Positions 10,444 through 20,340 of a stretch of DNA of 64,000 bases are shown here, one piece after another. A model generated the notes under the pieces. That model was not told the DNA's origin. It worked only from the letters and a program-made list of their open reading frames with translations, and did not search any database. The stretch's first letter is position 1. Each line of letters begins with the position of its first letter. Source of the DNA: Eubacteriaceae bacterium (GTDB taxonomy: Bacteria; Bacillota; Clostridia; Oscillospirales; Acutalibacteraceae); NCBI GenBank assembly GCA_021770095.1, contig JAETRQ010000001.1, positions 224,930 to 288,929 on the forward strand. Direction: 5' to 3'. The position numbers and the translations under genes were made by a program.

Positions 10444-11283
10444 GTGAATCAAATGAAAAAGAAATATAAAGCATTTATTATTGTTATCGTTCTAATACTT
10501 ATAACAACAGTTGTATCCGTCGTAAATCAAAAAAGCACTGCAAATATAAGAGTGCATGATTTTTACTCTCTTGCATCATATGATTGTGATGAAAATTCTT
10601 TTGATAAATTCCGTAAAGACAGTTATAACTGGTATAAATCAATTGAGAATGAAGATGGTGTCTATTTAATAAACACAGCCCATTATGCGAAAAAAGTATT
10701 AAAAATATGGGAAAAGGAAGAGGTTTACAAGTCCGTACCGAAAAATGCATTTTGGTATTTTGCTGCATCACCGTCATACCTGAATACGATTGGCATAAAT
10801 ATTGAGGACGCATATCTTAAACAGGCCGAAAACGGTGTAAGATTATATATGATACCTGATACATTCAGCAAAGAAGAAATGGAAGCAATGACCGATTTCC
10901 TTAAAGAAGATGCTCTCAAAAGCGTAGAGCAAAGCAGTATTAAAACCGCGTTCACGGATAATCAGAAAATAAAAATAATTACCTATACACCAAAAGATGA
11001 TTATTTCACCTGGCCGTCAGAAAAAGGACAACCGTTGACCGACCAAGCACCTGTTATATATGTCTGCACAAGCGAGAATATGAAATATTATGAAAATGAA
11101 AGCCTTACAGCAACAGGTATTAACAGTTATATAAAATTTAAAAATAAAGAAACTATGGCAAAATACAGCAATGATACGATAATTGAAAAATACCAACTTA
11201 ATTTTACACCATCGAGTGATATATATAATGCTGCACACGAAAGCAAAATGGTCAGTTCCAATGTCAAAAAAGTATTTGCATAA
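10444..11283 (+). CDS. Single-TM extracytoplasmic protein of unknown function (possible resemblance to ectodomains of bacteriocin-associated membrane proteins)
   Basis: N-terminal TM (AFIIVIVLILITTVVSVV) then soluble domain; GGAG RBS; divergent from the response-regulator gene. Confidence 0.6.
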   Translation: MNQMKKKYKAFIIVIVLILITTVVSVVNQKSTANIRVHDFYSLASYDCDENSFDKFRKDSYNWYKSIENEDGVYLINTAHYAKKVLKIWEKEEVYKSVPKNAFWYFAASPSYLNTIGINIEDAYLKQAENGVRLYMIPDTFSKEEMEAMTDFLKEDALKSVEQSSIKTAFTDNQKIKIITYTPKDDYFTWPSEKGQPLTDQAPVIYVCTSENMKYYENESLTATGINSYIKFKNKETMAKYSNDTIIEKYQLNFTPSSDIYNAAHESKMVSSNVKKVFA

Positions 11284-11312
11284 AAAAGCAGGGATTAACC
11301 CTGCTTTTTTTA
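11282..11312 (+). terminator. Rho-independent terminator
   Basis: AAAAAAGCAGGG-ATTAA-CCCTGCTTTTTT directly after the stop codon. Confidence 0.88.
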
Positions 11313-11368
11313 TATATTTAGATTCATTTTTCCGGAAAAGTATTTACGGTTTTCGTTATATTAAAAAC

Positions 11369-12361
11369 TTACTTGTTAAAGCATACTGCATAGCCATCAA
11401 AAGAGGCAGCATAAATCTTATCTTTCGTTACACATACTTCACCTAAAACTGCAGAACCAACAGAATACTTTTTCAGTAAGTCTCCTGTATGAATATCAAC
11501 AGTATAAATACAACCGTCATTCGCTCCGAATATCAGAGTATCACCATCCAATACAGGTGATGACTCAACTGTTTTCGAGTCTTTGTTTTCACAATTAAAT
11601 TTGCAATCTGTAAAATTCTGTGCAAGCTTGTTGTATATTTCCGGAATATCCACAGGATTTGTAAATGCCGTATCTTCCATAGTGTTAAAATCGCCAACTG
11701 AAAAAACAGGACAATTATATTCATCGGCTATACTGTTTACAAATTCAATCAACTCATCTGCCTGACTGTGCATAACTGCAGTAAGTTCTTCTTCGCGGCT
11801 TTCACGAAGCAAATCAAAATGCGTATTTGTCACTGCAAACTGCTTCCCTGTTGCTTTAACTTCAAACACTGCCCACACAACACGCCTGAGCCTTGGATTG
11901 TCTTTTTCTTTGTATGCAAAGTTACCGTTTTCAACAACATCAAGTGTATCGGCATTATAAAGCATTGCCGTCATTCTTACAAATGCACCCGTTGTAAACG
12001 GATAAAGCATTTTATAACCCTCAGGCAGATTGTTATTGACACAGCAGTACCATTCATCGCACAGTTCCTGAATCCCCACAACATCAGGCTTATAACTGTT
12101 AAGAATTTCAACATACTGCTTAGCACGCGGCTTTGCCGGAAGTCCGCCCCAGCTTTCGTAATGCACAAGCAGGTTTGAGGACATAATTCTCACATCGGCA
12201 GTATTATCAAACACATCTGAAGACAATTTTTCTTCAAACCCATCCGGCAGGCTGACCTTTTTCAGATTCCCCCTTGCTGAAAACACTGACAAGGGGACAA
12301 TCGTTACAATCAGACCAAAACAAACAACCGCAATAATAACTGTTTTTAAAGTTTTACTCAT
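11369..12361 (-). CDS. Truncated endonuclease/exonuclease/phosphatase (EEP) domain fused to a PQQ-like beta-propeller fragment
   Basis: EEP motifs RIMSSNLL, VVGIQELCDEW, VTNTHFD, VGDFNTMEDT; after residue ~261 switches to PQQ repeats (SSPVLDGDTLIFGANDGCIYTVDIHTGDLLKKYSV...KIYAASFDGYAVCF). Confidence 0.75.
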   Translation of the reverse strand: MSKTLKTVIIAVVCFGLIVTIVPLSVFSARGNLKKVSLPDGFEEKLSSDVFDNTADVRIMSSNLLVHYESWGGLPAKPRAKQYVEILNSYKPDVVGIQELCDEWYCCVNNNLPEGYKMLYPFTTGAFVRMTAMLYNADTLDVVENGNFAYKEKDNPRLRRVVWAVFEVKATGKQFAVTNTHFDLLRESREEELTAVMHSQADELIEFVNSIADEYNCPVFSVGDFNTMEDTAFTNPVDIPEIYNKLAQNFTDCKFNCENKDSKTVESSPVLDGDTLIFGANDGCIYTVDIHTGDLLKKYSVGSAVLGEVCVTKDKIYAASFDGYAVCFNK

Positions 12362-12376
12362 TGGTTCTCCTCGTGA

Positions 12377-13420
12377 TTAGTTAGCACCGTCAAGTTCGCC
12401 TGCAAATGCATCATCCGGCTGAATGAACTGCTCGTAATTCTCGTTCTGCCATACTTTAACATAATCAATAAGGAAATCATCATTATCTGTATTATCGTGA
12501 CTGAATTGTCCTATTTTCTGACCATGAGGTCCCCAGCCGTCACCGGCATCAATTTCCACTGTCAGACGCAAGAATTCTTTCACCTTGGATACCTCACCGC
12601 TGTCAGAAGCCCATGTGGCTTTGCCGTCAATATAAAAAACATAATAGTCAGGCGTCCATTTGAGAGCATAGGTATGATAACCATCATACAAATCCTGTTC
12701 AAGCGAACCTATATACGCATCGGATTTTCCGTCTTTGCCGTATCCGTCCCATAAAAGAGCGTGACCCATCTTTGAAGTTTTACTTTTAATAAAAGCACTT
12801 TCAAAGACATCTATCTCCGTACCGTCCTGTCCTTCATTGCCCACTTTACGCTGGTTTGAAGACTGAAGCCAAAATGCTGACCAAAGCCCTTCTGATTTCG
12901 GAAGTTTTGCTTTGCACTCAAAATACCCGAATGCCTGAGAAAACAACATTGTATCTGCAGTACCTTTGTTATCATTATTATCTCCTGCAATCAGTCTGGT
13001 TTCAATACCGCTTGTGAATCTTCCGTTTGCAGGACAATCACCGCTGCATTTATGATTATCTTCATATCGGGAATGTATTATGGCATTGGAATCTTTAACT
13101 TCTACCATTTCAGGACACCACCAGCAAGCCTGTTCGGGTTTGTTTTTATTATTACTTTCCCAGCGAATGGCATGCGGTGATGTAGTCCAAATTTCTTTAT
13201 TGCCGTCATATCTGTCACCGAAAGTGATATTTTCGTTCAGTTGTGTTCCGTCAAAATCATCTTCAAACACAAGATACCAACCATCCTCATTCAACACCGG
13301 CACAGACAAATCATATCCTTTTTCTGTCCAACTGCTGTCTTCTTTTTTACTGCATCCAAAAAAAGAGACAATACATACAGTCAATACTGCAGCTGTTAAA
13401 ATACAAATAAATTTTTTCAT
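12377..13420 (-). CDS. GH16-family glycoside hydrolase lipoprotein
   Basis: Lipobox (VSFFGCSKK), catalytic GTEIDVFES, FECKAKLPKSEGLWSAFWL; ATG 13420 favoured over 13465, which would overlap the upstream gene. Confidence 0.88.
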   Translation of the reverse strand: MKKFICILTAAVLTVCIVSFFGCSKKEDSSWTEKGYDLSVPVLNEDGWYLVFEDDFDGTQLNENITFGDRYDGNKEIWTTSPHAIRWESNNKNKPEQACWWCPEMVEVKDSNAIIHSRYEDNHKCSGDCPANGRFTSGIETRLIAGDNNDNKGTADTMLFSQAFGYFECKAKLPKSEGLWSAFWLQSSNQRKVGNEGQDGTEIDVFESAFIKSKTSKMGHALLWDGYGKDGKSDAYIGSLEQDLYDGYHTYALKWTPDYYVFYIDGKATWASDSGEVSKVKEFLRLTVEIDAGDGWGPHGQKIGQFSHDNTDNDDFLIDYVKVWQNENYEQFIQPDDAFAGELDGAN

Positions 13421-13452
13421 TATAATCCCCTTTACTTTATCTGCCGTTTTAA

Positions 13453-14928
13453 CTACAGTTCGCATACAACACTGTTACTCTCCGCTCCCCATGAATCAAT
13501 TGCTGTTATCACAACATATTTCACATTTGAAGGGAGATTTGACGGCAATCTCAACTGTGTTGTTTCAGACATATTGCCAAGTCCCAGCACATAATCGCTG
13601 AAATATAATAAACTTGAAATTTTCTTTGATGCACCCATATCATATTTTTTATTATCAAAACTGATTTTGTCCCCATTTTTGTCATAGTGAACAATATGAT
13701 TGTCATAATCCATTTCATCAAATTCGACAGGATTTTGATTATCGTCAAGGAAGTCCAATCTGTATGAATGAACAAAATCATCATCTGTTCCTGACTTAAA
13801 AACAATCGTCGTCTGCTCATTGTCATTCACATCTGTTATTTTTCGTAAAGTTACTTGCAAATTGCTGTCAAGTTTCGGTGCCTGATTGGATTCTTTTCTT
13901 TGGTCAGTGTATTCACTTAAAGAGGACTCACTGCCGAACGGAGCATGAATCACCCATGGTTCTTTCAGGATATTTCCTGTATTTGCCTCAAGCCTGTTGA
14001 CAGTTACTTTTTCCTCATCAATCTCCATATACAAACATGCAGGCAGCAACTGGGCTATCTCATATCCGTAAGCATCTTTTGGTATACTGCCGTTAAATTT
14101 GCCTTCCTCAAGTTCAATATAGTCAAGGCTTTGTGTAGTGAATGCAGTAAAAGTATCCTGCCATATGGAACGCTCATCAATCAGGGAAAAATGAGAGTGA
14201 CCCGAAATAGATATTACCTGACTGTAATCTTTCAGAACATCTGTAATATCATCATTTCCCCATTCGTCCGAGCCATAAACTGTTCCTGACGGATTCAGAT
14301 GAGAAATAACAAAAACAGGTTTATCCGGATTATCTGCAACAGCAATATCAAGTTCTTTCCTAATCCACTCTTTGTTGGTATAGGATTTATCATAGGAGCC
14401 GTTTGATGAACTCCAGCAAATAAAGTGATAACCATTAATTACTTTATGGCTGTAAGGATATTCACCTGTATATTTTGTAAATCGTTTTTGCAATTTAGCA
14501 GGAGAAGGAATTTCAAAACTGCTGAAAAAATCCGTAAGCCAATAATCATGATTACCCATAATGTAAATCGGAATAGGATGTTCATCACTGCCGATAACCT
14601 TATCATAAATTTCCTTATATGCTGCCCAGGCACTTTTTGTTGATACATCCGTAAAATCGCCGCCGATGATCAGAGCATCCATGCCTTTATTTTTAAGCAT
14701 AGTAAGTGTCTTTTCAAATGACTGATACTGATGCGTTGTATTGTCTGCACCATCCGGCATCTGCAAGTCACTTATGATTGCCACTTTCAGCGGTTCACCA
14801 TTTGTTTCAACCGTATATGAACGCATATCATCTGTTGTTTTTGCATATCCGAAATGAATGCCTGCCGCTGCTCCTATAATTCCAATCACAGATATAGACG
14901 ATATTAATATTTTTGATAATTTATTCAT
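13453..14928 (-). CDS. Calcineurin-like metallophosphoesterase, exported or membrane-anchored
   Basis: N-terminal TM/signal, AIISDLQ, GGDFTD, MGNHDYW, SGHSHFS metal-binding motifs. Confidence 0.85.
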   Translation of the reverse strand: MNKLSKILISSISVIGIIGAAAGIHFGYAKTTDDMRSYTVETNGEPLKVAIISDLQMPDGADNTTHQYQSFEKTLTMLKNKGMDALIIGGDFTDVSTKSAWAAYKEIYDKVIGSDEHPIPIYIMGNHDYWLTDFFSSFEIPSPAKLQKRFTKYTGEYPYSHKVINGYHFICWSSSNGSYDKSYTNKEWIRKELDIAVADNPDKPVFVISHLNPSGTVYGSDEWGNDDITDVLKDYSQVISISGHSHFSLIDERSIWQDTFTAFTTQSLDYIELEEGKFNGSIPKDAYGYEIAQLLPACLYMEIDEEKVTVNRLEANTGNILKEPWVIHAPFGSESSLSEYTDQRKESNQAPKLDSNLQVTLRKITDVNDNEQTTIVFKSGTDDDFVHSYRLDFLDDNQNPVEFDEMDYDNHIVHYDKNGDKISFDNKKYDMGASKKISSLLYFSDYVLGLGNMSETTQLRLPSNLPSNVKYVVITAIDSWGAESNSVVCEL

Positions 14929-14962
14929 AACATTTTATCCTTTCGCATGAATACGCAAACCA

Positions 14963-17389
14963 TTATTTTTCAAGTTTAATGATAATACCTTTTCGTTTTC
15001 TTAATCTGAAACATTTATCTGTACTGTGTATTTTCCTTTCTTTTTTACCAAATCGAATTTCAACGGAATTTGATGGGTAAAAGCCAAGCAAATCATAATG
15101 AATGTTAAGATTAAATTTCTCAGTATTATCCGAAAAATTATACAAGCATACAAGTGCTGAATTTTCTTTAAGATATACAGTGGACAAGACATTGGGATTA
15201 TCTGTACTGACAGGATTTTGACTGTGCCAGTATCCGAGCATATTGCTGTCTGTAATACCGAAATCATCCCATATTTTATACATATGCACAGCATTTTTAT
15301 AATTCCAGCCATAGCGGTTGTTCATCCCGTAAATCATACCTGCATATAAATCACCGCCGCCCTCAAGCATCTGACCTGTTACGCCGTATGGTATTCCGCT
15401 GACCTCAGCAAGCATATATTCAGGAGAATACTTTTTATAAAAAAATCCTTCACCCAACCATACACTGTCAAGAAACGGAATGATTTCAGTATATAAATTC
15501 ATACAGCTGACATCACCTGCACGCACTTCTTCGTGATTCCACATATGCATATTGATAAGACCGTCTGTTTTTTGAAGAACCTTTTTCGCTCTTTCAAGTG
15601 TGGTCCGGTCAAGCGATGTATCATCAATATAAATTCCTTTAATCCCTATATTCTCAACCAGCCAGTTCAGACCTTCAACATAATAATTATCAAGTCTTGT
15701 GTCAGGTCTGACTATAAAAGAAATATCATGGTCATTTTTATACTTACCATGCTTATATTTAACAAACCAACCCGGAATTATATCTTCACCGAAATTATCA
15801 ATAAGCCACTGCGGTTTTTCTTTTTGCCACGAATGGCTGACGCCTTTTTTACGCAAAATAATTTCATTACCGAGAGCCTTATAAACAAAGGTCTCTGCCA
15901 TATGATTGCTGTGTTCACGCTCGGTATAATATAACTTGATACCAATTCCTTTTTCCTTTGCATAGTTGACAGCATTTTTCAATCTGTCCACCTCATAAAA
16001 AGGATAGTTGATAAACGGCATAATCATATTGCCCTGATGAAAAATCACATGCGTCAGTTTGTTTTTTTCGGCAACATCAATTTCCTTTATTTCGTCTTTC
16101 AGTTTGCTGTTATGACAATATCTTACTGAAAATGCTTTTTGATAATCAATCGGCTTTAACGGAGTGATATGCAAATCAAATGCAAAAGTTCTTGTTTCAT
16201 TTTGTTTAAATTCAAATTCATCCGTATAAGCACTGATATGTACACAATCATCAGTTTTGCTGACTTTTATTCCACCTCTGCCATGATTATCCCATGTTTC
16301 GACAGGTGTAACAAGAGGAAGATTTTTATAAAAAATATTGATAAGCGGTCTGACATAATTCTCAGCCTTTAATTTTAATCGCATACCGCAATTCACACAG
16401 CCGATAAACAAACTGTCCTGATGCTTTTGATTATCCCATTTAAAATCCAGATCTTCCGCCTGTGACGCACGATGACCTAACCCATGCATAAGTGTAGAAC
16501 AAGACGGAGAAATATAAAAATCGAGTGAAACATTTTTGGTATTAAAATCCTTTTTAGGGGTTATCTTCAATGAATATTCCATCAATCCCTCATACCTGAG
16601 TACGGATGAAATTTCAGCAATATAATCATCATTTTCACTTTTTGTCAAGCATTCAATACGGTTATTAAATATATTTTTATCTGTTGTACCTGCTGGAACT
16701 GACTTTCCGCCAATCAGGAACTCTGACGGTTTATAAAAAAGATTTTTTTGTATCTCATCTTCAATCTGAATGGATTCACTGAATTTTGATGAAACACACA
16801 ACGGTAACCCATTATCGGCAATTGTAATATCTCTGCCGAGGATTGACATGGTATTTCCATTAAGCTGTGGCGATATATACGGCTTTACTATCGTTTCATC
16901 AATACACAAATCGGAATTCAGCCAATGAATACGTGATAATCGCCACAAATCGTTGTAGCCATAATTTTCAACATAATCGGATGTGATATGAAACAGAATA
17001 TCAAAGGTATATTCCTCACGTTCGGTGCGAATGGTTAATGTGCATTCTTCTTTTCTTTCACCGAGTTTATCCGCCTTTGCTGTAAAAAACAATGGCTGAA
17101 TCATATTGCTTTTTAAACTTACAGGAACAAAGGATAATTTACCGAACTTGTCTTTTATTTCGGTATTAATACAATTCATTTCAATATTGCCTTTTGCGTT
17201 GATTGATTGAATAGTATCATCTGAATTTGACAAAGCAGCAATCTGAAAAACAAATATCTCATTTTCAGACATATACAAATCAATACAATCCTGTATTCTT
17301 CGGTCACTATTCAGTATCGTTAAATCGTCAAAATGAATAATCTTATCAGTTCTGTCAAACAAATATAAATCCATAAAACGCCTCTTCAT
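14963..17389 (-). CDS. DUF6067 / GH123-like glycoside hydrolase family protein
   Basis: NDLWRLSRIHWLNSDLCID...LGRDITIADNGLP and VSGIPYGVTGQMLEGGGDLYAGMIYGMNNRYGW segments characteristic of this family; no signal peptide. Confidence 0.6.
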   Translation of the reverse strand: MKRRFMDLYLFDRTDKIIHFDDLTILNSDRRIQDCIDLYMSENEIFVFQIAALSNSDDTIQSINAKGNIEMNCINTEIKDKFGKLSFVPVSLKSNMIQPLFFTAKADKLGERKEECTLTIRTEREEYTFDILFHITSDYVENYGYNDLWRLSRIHWLNSDLCIDETIVKPYISPQLNGNTMSILGRDITIADNGLPLCVSSKFSESIQIEDEIQKNLFYKPSEFLIGGKSVPAGTTDKNIFNNRIECLTKSENDDYIAEISSVLRYEGLMEYSLKITPKKDFNTKNVSLDFYISPSCSTLMHGLGHRASQAEDLDFKWDNQKHQDSLFIGCVNCGMRLKLKAENYVRPLINIFYKNLPLVTPVETWDNHGRGGIKVSKTDDCVHISAYTDEFEFKQNETRTFAFDLHITPLKPIDYQKAFSVRYCHNSKLKDEIKEIDVAEKNKLTHVIFHQGNMIMPFINYPFYEVDRLKNAVNYAKEKGIGIKLYYTEREHSNHMAETFVYKALGNEIILRKKGVSHSWQKEKPQWLIDNFGEDIIPGWFVKYKHGKYKNDHDISFIVRPDTRLDNYYVEGLNWLVENIGIKGIYIDDTSLDRTTLERAKKVLQKTDGLINMHMWNHEEVRAGDVSCMNLYTEIIPFLDSVWLGEGFFYKKYSPEYMLAEVSGIPYGVTGQMLEGGGDLYAGMIYGMNNRYGWNYKNAVHMYKIWDDFGITDSNMLGYWHSQNPVSTDNPNVLSTVYLKENSALVCLYNFSDNTEKFNLNIHYDLLGFYPSNSVEIRFGKKERKIHSTDKCFRLRKRKGIIIKLEK

Positions 17390-17471
17390 TTATTCAATAT
17401 AATTATATTACATACCATCTTGTAAATAAATCCAAAATACAGTATAATAAATACAAAAATCGGAAGTCGCG

Positions 17472-18353
17472 GTGTTTTTTATGTATCAAAGTGATTCTTT
17501 TTATATAAGTGATTACAGCAATTCAAAAATATTTTCACCCAGAGTAAACAGTGTTTTCAAAATACTTGCAGACAAAAGTTATTACCATCAATGTTCTGAC
17601 GAGGAAAAACAAAGTCATCCCAAAGAAACAATTTCATTTGTCAGATGCACTGAAGGACAAGGTAAAATACGCTTGCATGATATGACATTTACATTAAAGA
17701 AAGAGGAATGTATATTCATCAAATTTCATGACATTAAAGAATACAAATCACTTTCAAATGTCTGGGGATACAGATGGGTTAATTTTACTTCTGATTATAC
17801 TACGCCTGAGTTTGAACTTAACAAAATATATAATATCCCTTTCAACGAAAAAGAGGATGAAGCATTCCATATTTTTCTTTCAGTAGGTCAAAACAATCTA
17901 AAAAATAAGAGTTATATATGCTCCCTGTTTTTAAACTATTTTTACAGCATTATGTTTGAAGAAGAATTCGAAGAAAATAACTTGTTATCTAATTCAAACA
18001 AACGATTAATTGATGAAATGTGTTCATATATGCAGCAAAAAATTTATTCAAAAGTATCTGTCGACGAGATTGCACGATTCTTTACAATATCCCCAAGACG
18101 TCTGCACCAAATATTCACATCGGAGATTGGTATTGCACCAAAAAAATATATTTTAAAAAAGAAAATGGAGGAAGGATATAAACTTCTTGTACAGACATCA
18201 ACACCAATTAACAAAATTGCCGATATGCTTTGTTTCAGTTCTGCATATCATTTTACAAACGAATTTAAAAAGTTTTTCGGCACATCACCAAGTGCAGTAA
18301 GAAAAATGGAACAGGATTATGAAAATAATCATAAAAAAATTCAGGCAGGATGA
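17472..18353 (+). CDS. AraC-family transcriptional regulator
   Basis: C-terminal double HTH (VSVDEIARFFTISPRRLHQIFTSEIGIAPKKYILKKKMEEGYKLL...INKIADMLCFSSAYHFTNEFKKFFGTSPSAVRK). Confidence 0.9.
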   Translation: MFFMYQSDSFYISDYSNSKIFSPRVNSVFKILADKSYYHQCSDEEKQSHPKETISFVRCTEGQGKIRLHDMTFTLKKEECIFIKFHDIKEYKSLSNVWGYRWVNFTSDYTTPEFELNKIYNIPFNEKEDEAFHIFLSVGQNNLKNKSYICSLFLNYFYSIMFEEEFEENNLLSNSNKRLIDEMCSYMQQKIYSKVSVDEIARFFTISPRRLHQIFTSEIGIAPKKYILKKKMEEGYKLLVQTSTPINKIADMLCFSSAYHFTNEFKKFFGTSPSAVRKMEQDYENNHKKIQAG

Positions 18354-18370
18354 ATTCTGCCTGAATTTTT
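18336..18370. terminator. Bidirectional terminator
   Basis: AAAATTCAGGCAG-GATGAATT-CTGCCTGAATTTTT between convergent genes. Confidence 0.85.
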
Positions 18371-19722
18371 TAAGGTCTGTATGCACCTGTTTTGCACACT
18401 TCAATTTTTTTGATATAAGGTTCTTTTCTGCATTGTTCTATTACCAATTTTAAGGAATCTGTAATAACCGGTTTATCAAAAATTGCAATTTTAGAAAAAC
18501 CTACAACAGTACCTCTGTATACACACGAACCATTGGCATAAATCTTAAATTGTTCAATTCTCTGTGATTTCGTTGTATCTTCTTCAAATCTAATGCGGTC
18601 AACAGACTGTTTGTCAAAAGAAATATCAATCTGCATTTTGTCATCTGATTGTATATAATCACTTTTAATCACGCAGTCATCTTCTTTTCTCAGCCATTCA
18701 CCAACCTGTTTCAGGCGTCGTACATCTGCATTCGAAAACTGTCCTTTTTTATTAGGGGGAATGTTCAGAATCAGCAGACAGTTACTGCCGACAGAACCGT
18801 AATAGATAGACATAAGTTTATGTAAAGACTTCAATGTAATACTCTGCAGCGGATGATAAAACCATCCGGTCCTGATAGATACATCCACTTCAGCAGGATA
18901 CCACATAAATGAATTATAATTTTTAAGGAATTCTCTTGAGCCCATATCCTTAAGCATAACATCCTGACATTGTTTCTGAAATTTCTTCATATCGTCATCG
19001 GTCTGACTGTTATCAGCAATATTCTGAAGTTCATACTGAAATTTCGGAACAACATTCCATTCGCTCTCTCTTGTCTTTCCGCTCTCATTTCCAACCCAGC
19101 GGACATCCGGTGCACAATTTGACAAAACAATGTTAGGTTGAAGTTTGACGGCAGTCGACCAAATACGATCAAAATCATATTCCTGCTTTGGTTTTCCGTC
19201 AGAACTTGCACCGCACGCACCGTCAAGCCAAAGCATAAAAATCTCACCGTAATTGGTAAGCAGTTCGGTTAACTGTTCAATGTAAAAATCATTATATGCC
19301 TCTGTGCCGTACAAAGGAGAATTTCTGTCCCACGGAGAAAGATACACACCGAATTTTAATCCATATTTTTTACATGACTCTGCAACTTCTTTTACAACAT
19401 CACCTTTGCCGTTTTTATACGGACTGTTGCGGATGCAATGCTCAGTCGTTTTTGTCTGCCAAAGGCAGAAACCATCATGATGCTTGCAGGTCAGAACAAG
19501 ACCTTTCATACCTGCTGCTTTAATTGCCTCACACCATTGATCCGTATCCTGAGCAGTCGGATTAAAAATAGACGGAGATTCTTTTCCGCTTCCCCATTCT
19601 TTATTTGTAAAAGTATTAACTGTATAGTGAACAAATGCATAATACTTCATTTCCTGAATAATCAATTGACGCTCATTAGGCACGATAGAAGTATACAGAT
19701 CAATTCTTTCATTCTCAGTCAT
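18370..19722 (-). CDS. GH29 alpha-L-fucosidase
   Basis: YAFVHYTVNTFTNKEWG, KGLVLTCKHHDGFCLWQTKTTEHC, FGVYLSPWDRN, EIFMLWLDGACG. Confidence 0.9.
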   Translation of the reverse strand: MTENERIDLYTSIVPNERQLIIQEMKYYAFVHYTVNTFTNKEWGSGKESPSIFNPTAQDTDQWCEAIKAAGMKGLVLTCKHHDGFCLWQTKTTEHCIRNSPYKNGKGDVVKEVAESCKKYGLKFGVYLSPWDRNSPLYGTEAYNDFYIEQLTELLTNYGEIFMLWLDGACGASSDGKPKQEYDFDRIWSTAVKLQPNIVLSNCAPDVRWVGNESGKTRESEWNVVPKFQYELQNIADNSQTDDDMKKFQKQCQDVMLKDMGSREFLKNYNSFMWYPAEVDVSIRTGWFYHPLQSITLKSLHKLMSIYYGSVGSNCLLILNIPPNKKGQFSNADVRRLKQVGEWLRKEDDCVIKSDYIQSDDKMQIDISFDKQSVDRIRFEEDTTKSQRIEQFKIYANGSCVYRGTVVGFSKIAIFDKPVITDSLKLVIEQCRKEPYIKKIEVCKTGAYRP

Positions 19723-19880
19723 GGTTATGTCCTCTTTCAGAAATAATTACATAATGTTACAGTTCTATTCTAAATCAAAACCGCATTGAAATAAATACAA
19801 AATTCAGCAACATTGATATAAAATTAGGAAATTTTAAACTCTTTTATTCAAATTCATATGCTACCACAGCATCTTTCTTT

Positions 19881-20340
19881 CGGACTGTTTTTTCGCTTCG
19901 CGATGTCCTGTTCTCGTCTCTCCAATTTACAAAATAAAAAAGGAACAGTAAAAACTGTTCCTGCAATCTTTTTTTAACGCGGGAATTTTTCTCTACTTCT
20001 TTTGATTATAAACATTTGCAATCGCGACGGCTTGCCGTCTTGCACGCGGACAACAAAACAGTCCACCGGACTGTTTTTTCGCTTTGCGATGTCCTGTTCT
20101 CGTCTCTCTCATTTACAAAATAAAAAAGGAACAGTAAAAACTGTTCCTGCAATCTTTTTTAACGCGAGAATTTTTCTCTACTTCTTTTGATTATAAACAT
20201 TTGCAATCGCGACGGCTTGCCGTCTTGCACGCGGACAGCAAAACAGTCCACCGGACTGTTTTTTCGCTTCGCGATGTCCTGTTCTCGTCTCTCCAATTTA
20301 CAAAATAAAAAAGGAACAGTAAAAACTGTTCCTTTTTTAT
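19881..20340. repeat. ~2.5 tandem copies of a ~185-186 bp unit carrying a hairpin terminator
   Basis: CGGACTGTTTTTTCGCTTCGCGATGTCCTGTTCTCGTCTCTC recurs at 19881, 20067 and 20252; each unit contains AAAAAAGGAACAGTAAAAACTGTTCC. Confidence 0.92.
20307..20338 (-). terminator. Terminator of tRNA-Ser
   Basis: AAAAAAGGAACAGT-AAAA-ACTGTTCCTTTTTT just 3' of the tRNA. Confidence 0.85.

Noticed and set aside
13080-13601. 173-aa plus-strand ORF
   Set aside because: Antisense to GH16 and metallophosphoesterase genes, both of which have clear motifs on the minus strand.
19881-20340. 185-bp repeats considered as CRISPR or as coding (62/69-aa ORFs at 20002 and 20187)
   Set aside because: Whole unit is repeated with no unique spacers; the ORFs are readings of the repeat, and the second runs into antisense tRNA-Ser (KERLELSRRLPDLRP).
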